Positions 8,098-16,354 are shown, numbered from the stretch's first letter. The stretch is 18,361 nucleotides of DNA from Candidatus Geocrenenecus sp. JGI 0000106-J15 (GCA_000405685.1 ASPF01000007.1:26548-44908), one strand, 5' to 3'. The notes: generated by a model from the letters alone, not told the origin. Translations and numbers: made by a program.

Positions 8098-9881
8098 TCT
8101 TCTTCTCCTCCAGCTAAGATATATAATGGTATAGAGGTGACTGGTGCTCTCGCCTTTGTTAAGCCAACCTGGCTTGGATCTAGGTTAGAGAGATATGAAA
8201 CATATAATGCAGCATTAACCATACATAATCTTCCTTGGCATCTTCCAGTACAAACACCTAAACTCCTCTTAACTAATTCAAGTAACGTATATCCTTTTTC
8301 GTGAACCGTTCTTGAAATATCTTCTGTAGTTATGTCTTCGCAGAAGCATATGAATGCATCTCTCCTCGGTCTCTCAATAAATAGTGTAGGTGGATAAGTA
8401 AATGATGAATTCTCAATTAACTCGCTTCTTGAATTTCTGAAGACCTTGTTCTTCCACTTCACATTCATTTCATTCAACTTTGTTCTATATTCTTTGATTT
8501 TCTCCTCAATGAGTGGTTCAACTTCTTTTGCTCCTAGCTTATATGCTGCTGATAAAGCAGCTATCTCTCCCTCTATTAAGTGTAGTATACTGTAGGGTGA
8601 TCCTGAAACACCTCCTGCTATGAAGATATTGTCTTTAAGATGCATGTATTCATCATGGACTGGTACAAAGCCTACACCACCTATATATATCAACCTTGAG
8701 TCTAGTTGATTCAAGATCAATATATCTGGATTTGAGAAGGCAGAACAAACTATGAAGTCTACTTCCAGCCGGTCTCTTCCATCATCATGTATTATGTTAG
8801 CTTTTTCTACACATTTTCTCCCTACTGCTTCAATTTCTCTTACATTAACTATGCATTCTCCAACCCTTGATAAGTCAGATTGTATGCTTTGAGATCTTGA
8901 ATTATCTACCATGACTACATCTATGCCTGAACGTTTTAATTGTTCTGCTATTCTTAAGCTGTTTTGAGAAAGCCCAATTATGAGACTTTTTTCTCCAAGT
9001 TTCACTCTATACCTATTAACCATCTCTAATACAGTAGAGGCAGAAAAGATTCCAGGAATATCATTATTTCTAAAAATACAAGGTAAGTCAACTACCCCAG
9101 TAGCGATGATGAATCCTTTAGCTTTCAAGATGTAGAGAGTTCTCTCCTCCTGAGAATACGCTGTAGGATAATCTTCAAAGAATCCTGTAAAGATTGTTCT
9201 AGTAAGAGTCTTTATATTTCCATCTGAAGAAATCTTAGTCAGAATATCCTCTAGAAGATATTCTCTGGACACTGGAACACCTGGAACATCCATATAATCA
9301 TATCTTAGCCTGCCTCCAAGCTCTATAGATTTATCTATTATGAGAGTCTTTAACCCAAGCTGGCTGACAGTATATGCTGCCGTTAATCCTGCTAAACCTC
9401 CACCCACTACGACAATATCAGACGCTACTCTAATTATTCTCCCTGTCTTTCTAGCTTCTATATGCCTTACTTCTGGATGGTTCGCCATCTGTTTAATCTT
9501 GTCTACAGCTAATCTCCATAAGATCCTGTTTTTTACAAATCGTCTATGCTGAAAATATCCATCTAGAAGAGGTGAGAAGACCTTAACTAAAAACGGGGTT
9601 GAGAAGTCAACTTCTATATTTTGACCATCCTGACAGTAGATTTCACATGCGTTCACATACTCGTCTCCTATCTTAGTTAATACTATCCTATCTTGAGGAT
9701 CTAGACTGTAGAACCCTCTAAACCTATAGAGTTTCTTACTTCTACCAAGCACTTTGTATCCTTTAGAGTATAGCGCCAGCGAAACAGGTTCAGAAGAATA
9801 TCCTTCAATATTCCTGCCACAGTAAAAAATGGAGACTTTTTCACCTTGCCTATCTCGAATCCCATTAAAAAAATTATCCAT
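8094..9881 (-). CDS. FAD/NAD-binding dehydrogenase, alpha subunit (sarcosine oxidase alpha / proline dehydrogenase alpha type)
   Basis: Partner of the DAO subunit. Residues 15-95 resemble the Fer2_4 domain of sarcosine oxidase alpha (VLGRSKKLYRFRGF region) but have none of the closely spaced cysteines needed for a [2Fe-2S] cluster there. Residues 155-185 form the FAD Rossmann motif VVVGGGLAGLTAAY. A second nucleotide domain begins near 297 (SLIIGLSQNSLRIAE) with an atypical glycine pattern, so NAD binding there is doubtful. FIAGGVSG (420-427) is the second FAD contact. The C-terminus is a BFD-like cluster domain with Cys512, Cys514, Cys544, Cys548 and Cys553, which can hold a cluster linking the two flavins. 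595 residues in total. The start is at an ATG without clear Shine-Dalgarno, divergent from the ferredoxin gene across 180 bp. Electrons probably leave through the cluster to a quinone, ferredoxin or dye-like acceptor. Confidence 0.87.
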   Translation of the reverse strand: MDNFFNGIRDRQGEKVSIFYCGRNIEGYSSEPVSLALYSKGYKVLGRSKKLYRFRGFYSLDPQDRIVLTKIGDEYVNACEIYCQDGQNIEVDFSTPFLVKVFSPLLDGYFQHRRFVKNRILWRLAVDKIKQMANHPEVRHIEARKTGRIIRVASDIVVVGGGLAGLTAAYTVSQLGLKTLIIDKSIELGGRLRYDYMDVPGVPVSREYLLEDILTKISSDGNIKTLTRTIFTGFFEDYPTAYSQEERTLYILKAKGFIIATGVVDLPCIFRNNDIPGIFSASTVLEMVNRYRVKLGEKSLIIGLSQNSLRIAEQLKRSGIDVVMVDNSRSQSIQSDLSRVGECIVNVREIEAVGRKCVEKANIIHDDGRDRLEVDFIVCSAFSNPDILILNQLDSRLIYIGGVGFVPVHDEYMHLKDNIFIAGGVSGSPYSILHLIEGEIAALSAAYKLGAKEVEPLIEEKIKEYRTKLNEMNVKWKNKVFRNSRSELIENSSFTYPPTLFIERPRRDAFICFCEDITTEDISRTVHEKGYTLLELVKRSLGVCTGRCQGRLCMVNAALYVSYLSNLDPSQVGLTKARAPVTSIPLYILAGGEEE

Positions 9882-10061
9882 AGATAATCTCTTATCAATA
9901 TTATCTACAGCATAATTTAACCATATATGATATTATTTGAGAATCAAAAACTATTATAAAATTAAACGTACACTACATCTTTAGCATGAGACCCTCTATC
10001 TTCTATCAAATATTGTTTTTAGGTTTTTATCTTAGAAAGATTAGACTACGCTGAAAAACAG

Positions 10062-10484
10062 ATGTATGTTTCAAGTCATGAAGTCAAGAGGTTAGCCATA
10101 CTCGATGCAGAAAGATGTGTTGGATGTCAGCTATGCATGTTTGCATGTAGTCGCAGGTTTGGAGACGGTGGACTTGCAAAATCAGCTATACTTGTAAGAA
10201 GCGTTGGCGGTATTGAGAGAGGTTTAACCGTTATTGTTTGTAGAGCCTGCCTAGACCCTCCATGTGCAAGAGTATGTCCAACTGATGCTCTAAAATTAAG
10301 AAAACATGGTGGAGTATTTCTTGACCAAACTAAATGTATCGGATGTAGAAATTGTGTAGAAGCCTGTGATATAGGAGCTGTCTTCTGGGATTATGAAACA
10401 AACAAACCCATAATATGCGTCCACTGTGGATATTGTTCACAGTTCTGCCATTATAAAGTTTTAGGAGTTGAGAAGACAATATGA
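10062..10484 (+). CDS. Four-cluster [4Fe-4S] ferredoxin-type electron-transfer subunit of AOR-2
   Basis: The 140 residues contain exactly sixteen cluster-spaced cysteines: 19/22/25/29, 60/63/68/72, 92/95/98/102 and 119/122/125/129. Three sets are CxxCxxCxxxC and the second is CxxCxxxxCxxxC, as in iron-sulfur subunits of the DmsB/HycB type. Four [4Fe-4S] clusters are expected. There is no Tat or Sec signal, so it acts in the cytoplasm. Its stop overlaps the start of AOR-2 by ATGA, so the two are translationally coupled and very likely form a catalytic plus electron-transfer pair like bacterial BamC-BamB or the small subunits of some tungsten oxidoreductases. The ATG at 10062 lacks a ribosome site; a TTTTTAT stretch near 10024-10030 is a plausible TATA box for a short leader. 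Confidence 0.9.
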   Translation: MYVSSHEVKRLAILDAERCVGCQLCMFACSRRFGDGGLAKSAILVRSVGGIERGLTVIVCRACLDPPCARVCPTDALKLRKHGGVFLDQTKCIGCRNCVEACDIGAVFWDYETNKPIICVHCGYCSQFCHYKVLGVEKTI

Positions 10485-12241
10485 ATCAGAGAGATCCTCT
10501 AAAGAGAGTCTTATACATCGACCTATCTAGGAAGAGCTTCTGGATAGATGATAGAGTAGACTTATTTGAAAGATGGTTAGGAGGGATCGGTGTTGCTGTA
10601 CAACTCTTTAAAGAAGAAGCTCCAAAGAATATTGAGCCATTATCTCCTGAGAATCCAGTGATCTTCTCTATAGGTCCATTAACATCGCTCTATCCTCTGG
10701 CCTCTAAAACTGTAGCTTTGTTCAAGAGCCCTCTAACTGGTAATCTAGGTGAAAGCCATGCAGGTGGAAGAAGTGCTATCGCTATAAGGCTAGCAGGATA
10801 TGGTGCAATAATAATCAAGGGTGCTAGCCAACTACCATTATACTTAGTTATCAAAGAAGGAGAAGTAGAATTTAGGGATGGCTCAGCACTATGGGGAATA
10901 TCTAATGCGAATACTGTAGGTAGAATTCTGAGGGAGGCAGCCATAGGTCGTGGAATTAGAACTATAATGAGGATCGGGAAGGCTGGGGAAAAACTAGTAT
11001 CATATGCTGCTGTAATAACTGAAACCTATAGACATTTTGGTAGACTAGGATTAGGCGCAGTGCTAGGTTCAAAGAAAGTTAAAGGAATAATCATATATGG
11101 TAAACATAGTATACCTATACAAGATAAGAAGAAGTACAGAGAAATATATGATAGACTCTACAGGCTTGCAGTAGGGTCTGATGCTATGAAACGATACCAT
11201 GATCTTGGTACTGCAATTAATATTCTACCTCTAAATTATATTGGAGCTCTTCCAACACGAAATCTAAATTCTAGTAGATTCGAAGGAGCTGAAGAAATAT
11301 GTGGAGAAAACATAGCAGAGAAAAAGCTTGCTAGAAGAGTCGCCTGCGCTCATTGCCCAATAGCATGTATCCATATTGCCAGCATCAGGGAGCCATATCC
11401 TGATGAACCATACTTCTACAAAACAACCTTCATCTCATACGACCATGAATTGCTCTACTCCTTAGGATCAATGCTTGGAGTAAAGAAGATAGATGACGTC
11501 TTGAGATTAATCGATACTGTTGAAGCAATGGGGTTAGATGCAATAAGCACAGGAGTATGCTTAGCTTGGGCTACCGAAGCATATAAAAGAGGCATAATAA
11601 CAATTAATGAAACACTTGTTGAATTAGATTGGGGAAATATAGATAATTATATTCAGGTAATAAAATACATTGTTGAGCAGCCAAACGATTTCTATGGCAT
11701 GTTAGCTAGAGGAACGAGGGAAGCTTCAAAGCATTATGGTGGACAAGAATTTGCATTAAATTTTGGTGGAAATGAGATGCCAGGATACCATACTGGTTAT
11801 GGAGCCATCATAGGATACTCCATCGGTTCTAGACATAGTCATCTAGATTGTGCTGGATATAGAGTAGACCAGACAATCAAGGAACCTCCATCACCAGAAG
11901 AATTTGTTGAATTATTAATTAAAGAAGAAGAATGGAGACAGATCTTAAACAGTCTTACAATATGTTTATTTGCAAGATCAATATATAACGTTGAAAACAT
12001 CATCGAAGCACTTAAACCATTAGGATATAATTATACAGAAGAAGAATTAAAGAAAACAGGAGAAGAAATATATTTTGAGAAACAGAAGTTAAAGCTAAAG
12101 CTAGGATTCAAACCTGAAGAACTTAAGATACCAAGTAGAGTTTTCGAAACACCTACACCTCATGGACTACTAAAAAGAGAATATATAGAGGAAGCGCTAC
12201 AACATTACATAAAGCTCATAGAATACAAAACACTACAATAA
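10481..12241 (+). CDS. Tungsten aldehyde:ferredoxin oxidoreductase family protein (AOR-2, WOR-like)
   Basis: Second AOR-family enzyme, 586 residues. It keeps the family plan: LYIDLSRKSF at the start, LGGIGVAVQLF, IGPLTS, HAGGRSAIAIRLAGY (residues 93-107), GKAGEK, and GLGAVLGSKKVKG for the first pterin. The [4Fe-4S] ligands are Cys289, Cys292, Cys296 and probably Cys495. The second pterin region reads GGNEMPGYHTGYG (429-441), replacing the KGMELxAYxPR of classical AOR; this and the following SRHSHLDCAGY place it in a diverged, WOR-like or Bam-like group rather than with AOR-1. The dedicated four-cluster ferredoxin upstream overlaps it by 4 bp and should receive its electrons. The substrate is unknown; it may not be a simple aldehyde. 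Confidence 0.9.
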   Translation: MNQRDPLKRVLYIDLSRKSFWIDDRVDLFERWLGGIGVAVQLFKEEAPKNIEPLSPENPVIFSIGPLTSLYPLASKTVALFKSPLTGNLGESHAGGRSAIAIRLAGYGAIIIKGASQLPLYLVIKEGEVEFRDGSALWGISNANTVGRILREAAIGRGIRTIMRIGKAGEKLVSYAAVITETYRHFGRLGLGAVLGSKKVKGIIIYGKHSIPIQDKKKYREIYDRLYRLAVGSDAMKRYHDLGTAINILPLNYIGALPTRNLNSSRFEGAEEICGENIAEKKLARRVACAHCPIACIHIASIREPYPDEPYFYKTTFISYDHELLYSLGSMLGVKKIDDVLRLIDTVEAMGLDAISTGVCLAWATEAYKRGIITINETLVELDWGNIDNYIQVIKYIVEQPNDFYGMLARGTREASKHYGGQEFALNFGGNEMPGYHTGYGAIIGYSIGSRHSHLDCAGYRVDQTIKEPPSPEEFVELLIKEEEWRQILNSLTICLFARSIYNVENIIEALKPLGYNYTEEELKKTGEEIYFEKQKLKLKLGFKPEELKIPSRVFETPTPHGLLKREYIEEALQHYIKLIEYKTLQ

Positions 12242-12608
12242 TAAATTAGTTAACAGGCATCTAGATATTTTAGAAGAAAAGAAATGGTAAACATGGTAAA
12301 ATTATACTGTAAAAGTTATATTAGAAGATAGAAAAAGTTTTTCAGTGGCATATAGTGGGAACCTTATTTAAGGAGTAGACTTGTGTATGCCTGTTTCAAG
12401 ATATGAGTGTACAATGTATGAAAGAAAACTTCATCTCAACAATACTATACTGAAGTGAGAAGATACATTATAGAAGAAGAGATGTCTATCGCCTCTAGGT
12501 TGAGGCTTGGGTAGAGAGATAAACTGAACACATAGACCTCATTATCAAGAGGAAGAGAGAAAGACTCCCGAATGTAATTTAAAGAAGTCCAGCCTTCTCC
12601 AGGTTTTA
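12242..12608. other. Gene-free stretch between AOR-2 and the tRNA
   Basis: This 367-bp spacer separates the 3' ends of AOR-2 (+) and tRNA-Met (-). Only very short frames are present and none looks like a protein. A short inverted repeat, GAAAAAGTTTTTC at 12331-12343, with a T5 run on the plus strand, could end AOR-2 transcription (archaeal terminators are U-tracts), but it is 90 bp past the stop. I see no RNA gene or promoter that I would defend. Confidence 0.5.
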
Positions 12609-12703
12609 TGCCGGGGGTGGGATTTGAACCCACGACAACGGGATTTGACCCAGGGTGACTGGATTATGAGCCCCGCACTCTAACCAGGCTGAGTTACCCC
12701 GGC
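12609..12703 (-). tRNA. tRNA-Met(CAU), elongator type, with a 20-nt intron
   Basis: On the minus strand the acceptor halves are GCCGGGG (12697-12703) and CCCCGGC plus discriminator A (12609-12616), with the T-arm GTGGG-TTCAAAT-CCCAC and D-stem ACTC/GAGT. The anticodon stem CGGGG pairs with TCCCG only if about 20 nt after CTCATA are removed; the mature tRNA is then 75 nt with a normal 7-base loop CTCATAA and anticodon CAU. The GCCGGGG acceptor and overall sequence resemble archaeal elongator tRNA-Met, not initiator. An Ile-CAU (lysidine/agmatidine) identity is less likely but cannot be fully excluded by eye. CCA is not encoded. Confidence 0.93.
12645..12664 (-). other. Intron of tRNA-Met at or near position 37/38
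   Basis: Minus-strand sequence ATCCAGTCACCCTGGGTCAA lies between the anticodon loop base 37 and base 38. Inside it CCAG and CTGG can form a small hairpin. Flanking A residues make the exact cut ambiguous by one base. The site is the canonical position of archaeal bulge-helix-bulge introns, but I could not fit a perfect 3-4-3 motif, so a relaxed motif is likely. Confidence 0.75.
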
Positions 12704-12723
12704 ACCCAGAACTCTATCTACCA

Positions 12724-12733
12724 ATTATAAAAA
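12724..12733 (-). promoter_or_regulatory. TATA box of the tRNA-Met gene
   Basis: Minus-strand TTTTTATAAT centred about 25 bp upstream of the first tRNA base, the usual position of an archaeal box A. Confidence 0.6.
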
Positions 12734-12912
12734 GATGTTGAGACGATTATATAAACTGTTATCATAAAAATTATTTTTATCTAGAAGACATTGCCACATT
12801 CCTAGAAGAATATTGAAATATTCACCTAGAGATTCAAACTCTAGAGTAAACAAAAACATCTGGATAAAAAGATGATAAAAGCTATAATCTAGCAATTTTT
12901 TAATGATTTAGA

Positions 12913-13613
12913 CTAAGATTTGTTCAGAAGAGATTTGTATTCTTGAATTAACTTAATACTGGAACTTGTGCCAATCCTTTCAGCTCCTGCTTCAAATAAT
13001 TCAATTAGTTGTTGTACAGTCTTTATCCCACCTGCTGCTTTTATCTTGACTTTTCTTGATAAGTTTGCTCTAAGAAGCTTAACATCTTCTACTTTTGCGC
13101 CAGATAGACCAAATCCCGTAGAAGTTTTAACAAAATCTGCACCAGCTCGTTCTACTATTTTAGCTGCATGAACTTTTTCTTCATCAGTCAAGTAACAACA
13201 TTCAATAATAACTTTCAAAACATATCTTTGATGGCGTTTTTAACACCTCTTATTTCTTGTTCTACATAATCATAGTTGCCAGACTTAAACATTGGAATAT
13301 TAACCACCATATCAATCTCCGAGGCGCCCCCATTAACTGCCTGCTCTGCTTCTCCTATCTTAACCTCTTTAAAAGTTGAGCCTAGAGGAAAACCAACTAC
13401 GGTACAAATCTTTACATCGGTATTCTTTAACATCTTGTATGCATACGGAACATATACTGGGTTAACACAGACAGAGAAGAATCTATACTCAATCGCTTCT
13501 TCACATAGTTTCCTTATATGGTTCTCAGAAGCATACGCTTGTAAAAGAGTATGATCAATTCTCTTTACGATCTCCTTCACCGTCCATTTTAATGAGCCTA
13601 CATTATTAATCAT
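12913..13613 (-). pseudogene. deoC: Deoxyribose-phosphate aldolase, reading frame broken near 13217
   Basis: DeoC cleaves 2-deoxyribose 5-phosphate to glyceraldehyde 3-phosphate and acetaldehyde. The gene reads as two frames. 13215-13613 (132 residues) holds IDHTLLQA, VCVNPVYV, VVGFPLGS and SEIDMVVN (the catalytic-site Asp). 12913-13218 (101 residues) holds KVIIECCYLTDEEK, FVKTSTGFG (the Schiff-base Lys) and KAAGGI (the second Lys). Together they form a complete aldolase of normal size. The break is at ATGTTTTGAAAG: one base is missing compared with a continuous frame, so the first part ends at TGA (13215-13217), while a TTG overlapping that stop could start the second part. It may be a sequencing error, a recent mutation or two coupled chains. 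An ATG start with a TATA-like box 30 bp upstream supports expression. Confidence 0.88.
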
Positions 13614-13641
13614 GATCCTGTCTTTCCAACTAGAGTAGGCA

Positions 13642-13650
13642 TATAATAAA
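13642..13650 (-). promoter_or_regulatory. Putative TATA box of deoC
   Basis: Minus-strand TTTATTATA about 30-38 bp upstream of the deoC ATG at 13613. The position and composition fit an archaeal TATA box with a short leader. Confidence 0.45.
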
Positions 13651-13767
13651 TCTTTACAATGTCTCGAATCTGAAAATTGACAGCGTTTATGTGAATTTGT
13701 TCTTTTATTTATTTACGGTTGAATTAATCATTACAGTGGCTACTGATAAGGGATCTATTTCTACGTC

Positions 13768-14811
13768 TTAAGGCGTTAACTGAACCTTCAGCCCTTCTCC
13801 TTTCACAGCAATTGAAAAAGCTTTTAATCCATCATTAAGAGGGAGAGAGTGCGTAATTAAATCTTTAACATCTATTAATTTATTTGCAATAAAGTTTATC
13901 ATTTCTTTAAAGTCCAAGATATCAGGCATGGAGGTACCCAGTATAGTTATTTGTTTATAGTGAATTACATTGGTGTTAATATCTACTATTTCTTTCCCAG
14001 ATGGAAGACCTGCAAAGAAATTTACTCTACCACCCTTCCGAACAATTCTAAGAGCATCTTTTTGTGCCTGTGGAAGTGGGACTGTGACTATGACAGCATC
14101 ACATCCCCTTCCATTTGTCAACTTCATCACTTCTTCTTCAAAGTTTTCCTCTATCGGATTTATGACGTAATCGGCTCCCATCCTTTCAGCTGTTTTGATT
14201 CTTGTTTCTTGTATCTCACTCATTATAACTTTCAAAGTCCCAGATAGTTTAGCGAGTTTAAGATGTATTAAACCTATTGGCCCAGCCCCGATTATTGCGA
14301 TTGTTTCTCCAGTTTTTATCCTTAACTTCCTCTGACCTCTATAACATGAAGCAAACGGTTCAACTAATGAGGCTTCTTCAAAAGTAATTGTTTCAGGTAT
14401 TACCTGTACACATCCAACTCGAAATGCATGTACATCTAACTTAACAAATTCAGCAAATGATCCATCAACATCTATACCGATAGTATATAGATTTGAGCAT
14501 AATGCATGTTCGCCCCTTAAGCAGAATTCACAGTTTCCATCAGGTATATCAGGATCTACAACGACTCTCTTTCCTATATATTGTTCAAGCTCAGGACCTG
14601 CTTCAACTATAATACCAGAAAATTCGTGTCCAAGAATTATTGGAAGCCGGGTTCGAGCACCTGTAAGATATGCTTTAATATCTGTTGCACATATATTCGT
14701 TGCCTTTACTTTCAATAAAGCTTCAGAATTGCCTACGAAGGGTTCTTCAATTTCTTCAAGCTGAAGGCTTTCTTTTCCGTATAGTTTTAAACATAACATT
14801 TTATTTCTCAA
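13768..14811 (-). CDS. Zinc-dependent dehydrogenase (MDR family; sorbitol/threonine dehydrogenase-like)
   Basis: Medium-chain NAD(P)-dependent dehydrogenase of 347 residues oxidising a polyol, sugar or hydroxy acid. Catalytic zinc ligands are visible: Cys41 (NICATDIKA), His62-Glu63 (GHEFSG) and Glu151 (SLVEPFA). The structural-zinc loop has Cys94, Cys97 and Cys105, but the first ligand position is Asp91, so zinc there may be bound unusually or absent. The Rossmann motif is GAGPIG (175-180), and the acidic Glu199 after the second strand favours NAD. The first possible start is a TTG three bases after the previous gene; the ATG at 14797-14799 (residue 5) fits the family N-terminus better. It lies 3 bp downstream of the Gfo/Idh/MocA gene in one operon. 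It is about 63% identical over 108 residues to the fragment at the left edge. Confidence 0.92.
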   Translation of the reverse strand: MRNKMLCLKLYGKESLQLEEIEEPFVGNSEALLKVKATNICATDIKAYLTGARTRLPIILGHEFSGIIVEAGPELEQYIGKRVVVDPDIPDGNCEFCLRGEHALCSNLYTIGIDVDGSFAEFVKLDVHAFRVGCVQVIPETITFEEASLVEPFASCYRGQRKLRIKTGETIAIIGAGPIGLIHLKLAKLSGTLKVIMSEIQETRIKTAERMGADYVINPIEENFEEEVMKLTNGRGCDAVIVTVPLPQAQKDALRIVRKGGRVNFFAGLPSGKEIVDINTNVIHYKQITILGTSMPDILDFKEMINFIANKLIDVKDLITHSLPLNDGLKAFSIAVKGEGLKVQLTP

Positions 14812-14814
14812 CCG

Positions 14815-15831
14815 TTAAGTTAATGGTAAACTGACTGGTTTCCCCGTATTGATAGACTCAACAGCAGCAATAACTGCTTCAAGCGCTTTTCTACCATCTT
14901 CACCGGTGACCTCGGGCTCTTTATCTTCTATTATTGATTTTATGAAACTTTCAGCTTCAAGTGTATAGGCATCTCTAAATCTGTTTCTCCAGCTTGCAAA
15001 AGACTCAGTTGTTATCTTTTTATCTTTATGGCATAGTAGCATGGTAGTTCCTTTTATTTCGCCAACAGTGATCAATCCTTCTGTACCTAAGAGTTCAACT
15101 CTAGCATCATATGCATAACCTACGGGGCATGCACCATCTATTACACCTATACCACCTTTGTAAAACCGCAAAACAGCCGCATAAACATCATGATAACCTG
15201 GATACTCTTTAGATAATTCTAGATTGATTAAAGGTTCACCAACTGCATATACTTCTTTCAACTCATCCTTCATAAACCATAAAACAGTATCAAAATCATG
15301 AATACTTACTTCCGCGATCATTGCTATTCCAGTTTTGGGGTCCAACGCCCATTTGGGAGGCAGACCTGGCCCCCTACTAAGTGATTTCACTAAGATGAGT
15401 CTGCCTATTACTCCCTGATCTATTAACTCTCTTGCCCTCCTTATTTCAGGGTCAAAACGTCTCATGAAACCTATCTGCAATTTGACATTATTTCTCCTAG
15501 CAGCTGCTATCATTTCGTCAGCTTGTTTTAGATTCAAGGCTATTGGCTTCTCACAGAAAATATGCTTCCCAGCTTCTGCAGCCTCTAAAGCTAATGGGTG
15601 ATGAGTATAGGTTGGGGTTGTGATAAAAACAGCATCAAATGATTGTTTCTTTAAAGTTTCTGTTAAGCTTTCATAGTAGCTTATCCCACCTAGATCCTCA
15701 GCCAATTCCTTTGCTGCCTGCAAATTAGAATCAATTATTGCTACAACTTCTGCATAAGGTATTCTATATGCTAAATTCGATGCATGAACACGTCCAGTTC
15801 TACCTGCCCCTACTACACAAACACGAATCAA
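14815..15831 (-). CDS. Gfo/Idh/MocA family NAD(P)-dependent sugar/inositol dehydrogenase
   Basis: Family members oxidise cyclitols, sugars or sugar derivatives with NAD(P). The 338 residues have the N-terminal Rossmann motif VVGAGRTGRVHA (residues 7-18), an acidic Asp34 (AIIDSN) at the end of strand 2 suggesting NAD, TTPTYTHHPLALEAAEAGKH, and the hallmark EKP at 94-96. The C-terminal domain has the catalytic SIHDFDT segment (176-182), as in inositol 2-dehydrogenase. The start is a TTG, chosen because a very strong ribosome site (GGGGGT) lies about 8 nt upstream and no nearby ATG exists. It is the first gene of an operon with the zinc dehydrogenase, so two successive oxidations or epimerisation of one sugar or cyclitol are likely. 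The exact substrate is unknown. Confidence 0.92.
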   Translation of the reverse strand: MIRVCVVGAGRTGRVHASNLAYRIPYAEVVAIIDSNLQAAKELAEDLGGISYYESLTETLKKQSFDAVFITTPTYTHHPLALEAAEAGKHIFCEKPIALNLKQADEMIAAARRNNVKLQIGFMRRFDPEIRRARELIDQGVIGRLILVKSLSRGPGLPPKWALDPKTGIAMIAEVSIHDFDTVLWFMKDELKEVYAVGEPLINLELSKEYPGYHDVYAAVLRFYKGGIGVIDGACPVGYAYDARVELLGTEGLITVGEIKGTTMLLCHKDKKITTESFASWRNRFRDAYTLEAESFIKSIIEDKEPEVTGEDGRKALEAVIAAVESINTGKPVSLPLT

Positions 15832-16354
15832 ACTGAGTTACCCCCGTGCTTGGACTCGGACTGTCTTACTATGTATTTTTATTTGACCAATATATAAACT
15901 CTCAAAATACCATCCTATTCAAAATTGAAGAGAGAATCACAAGAATCTCAGTATAACGTATGATGTTTAGATATATTCACTTATCTTGAAAGAGTTGATC
16001 TGTTCAGATAGTTGAACTTTTAATATTATTATGAAAACCTAGAGTATGGAATACTCCACCCTTGGATATGGTATTAAATTGAATGTTATCTTGATATAAG
16101 CTAATTAAAAAAAGACTTACTCCCCTCTCTGGCTACAACCAGCCCCACTATTTACTATTCTAATACGTAATCATCCAATCTTACAGACTGATGCATCATC
16201 TAGATAGAAAAAGAGCCTTTGCTAAAATCCATTCATGGTCTGGTCTTTAAACTTGGTCCTGAGCCATATAGAAGAGAAATGTTAAATACTTTGGAGAACG
16301 AAGTTAATGAGTTGAATATAGATTGACATAAAATACTTAGAGAGTGGTACCGTA
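15832..16354. other. Divergent intergenic region with promoters and a short inverted repeat
   Basis: This 523-bp gap separates the Gfo/Idh/MocA gene (-) from the chaperonin gene (+). On the left it holds the GGGGGT ribosome site and a minus-strand TTTATATA box (about 15891-15898). On the right, plus-strand CATAAAATA at 16327-16335 lies about 20-28 bp before the chaperonin ATG. In between is an inverted repeat, GAGTAT-GGA-ATACTC (16042-16056). A 41-codon frame ending at 16326 has protein-like residues but no convincing start. No RNA gene was recognised. Confidence 0.5.
16042..16056. repeat. Short perfect inverted repeat in the divergent intergenic region
   Basis: GAGTAT and ATACTC are separated by GGA. 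It could be an operator half-site pair for a dimeric regulator or a small hairpin. It lies about 210 bp from the Gfo/Idh/MocA start and 300 bp from the chaperonin start, too far for a core-promoter site of either. Confidence 0.35.

Noticed and set aside
9701..9898. Short minus-strand frame overlapping the start of the flavoprotein alpha gene
   Set aside because: It overlaps the supported alpha-subunit frame, ends within it and has no recognisable domain.
13215..13218. Programmed -1 frameshift in deoC
   Set aside because: The T4 run is short, there is no classical slippery heptamer, and P-site re-pairing after slippage would mismatch; an indel is simpler.
15950..16010. C/D-box guide RNA suggested by ATGATG near 15960
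   Set aside because: No matching D box (CUGA) at suitable spacing and no internal C'/D' pair.
16204..16326. 41-codon plus-strand frame with protein-like residues (KLGPEPYRREML)
   Set aside because: No good start codon or ribosome site and no family recognised; it may be a gene remnant but cannot be supported.
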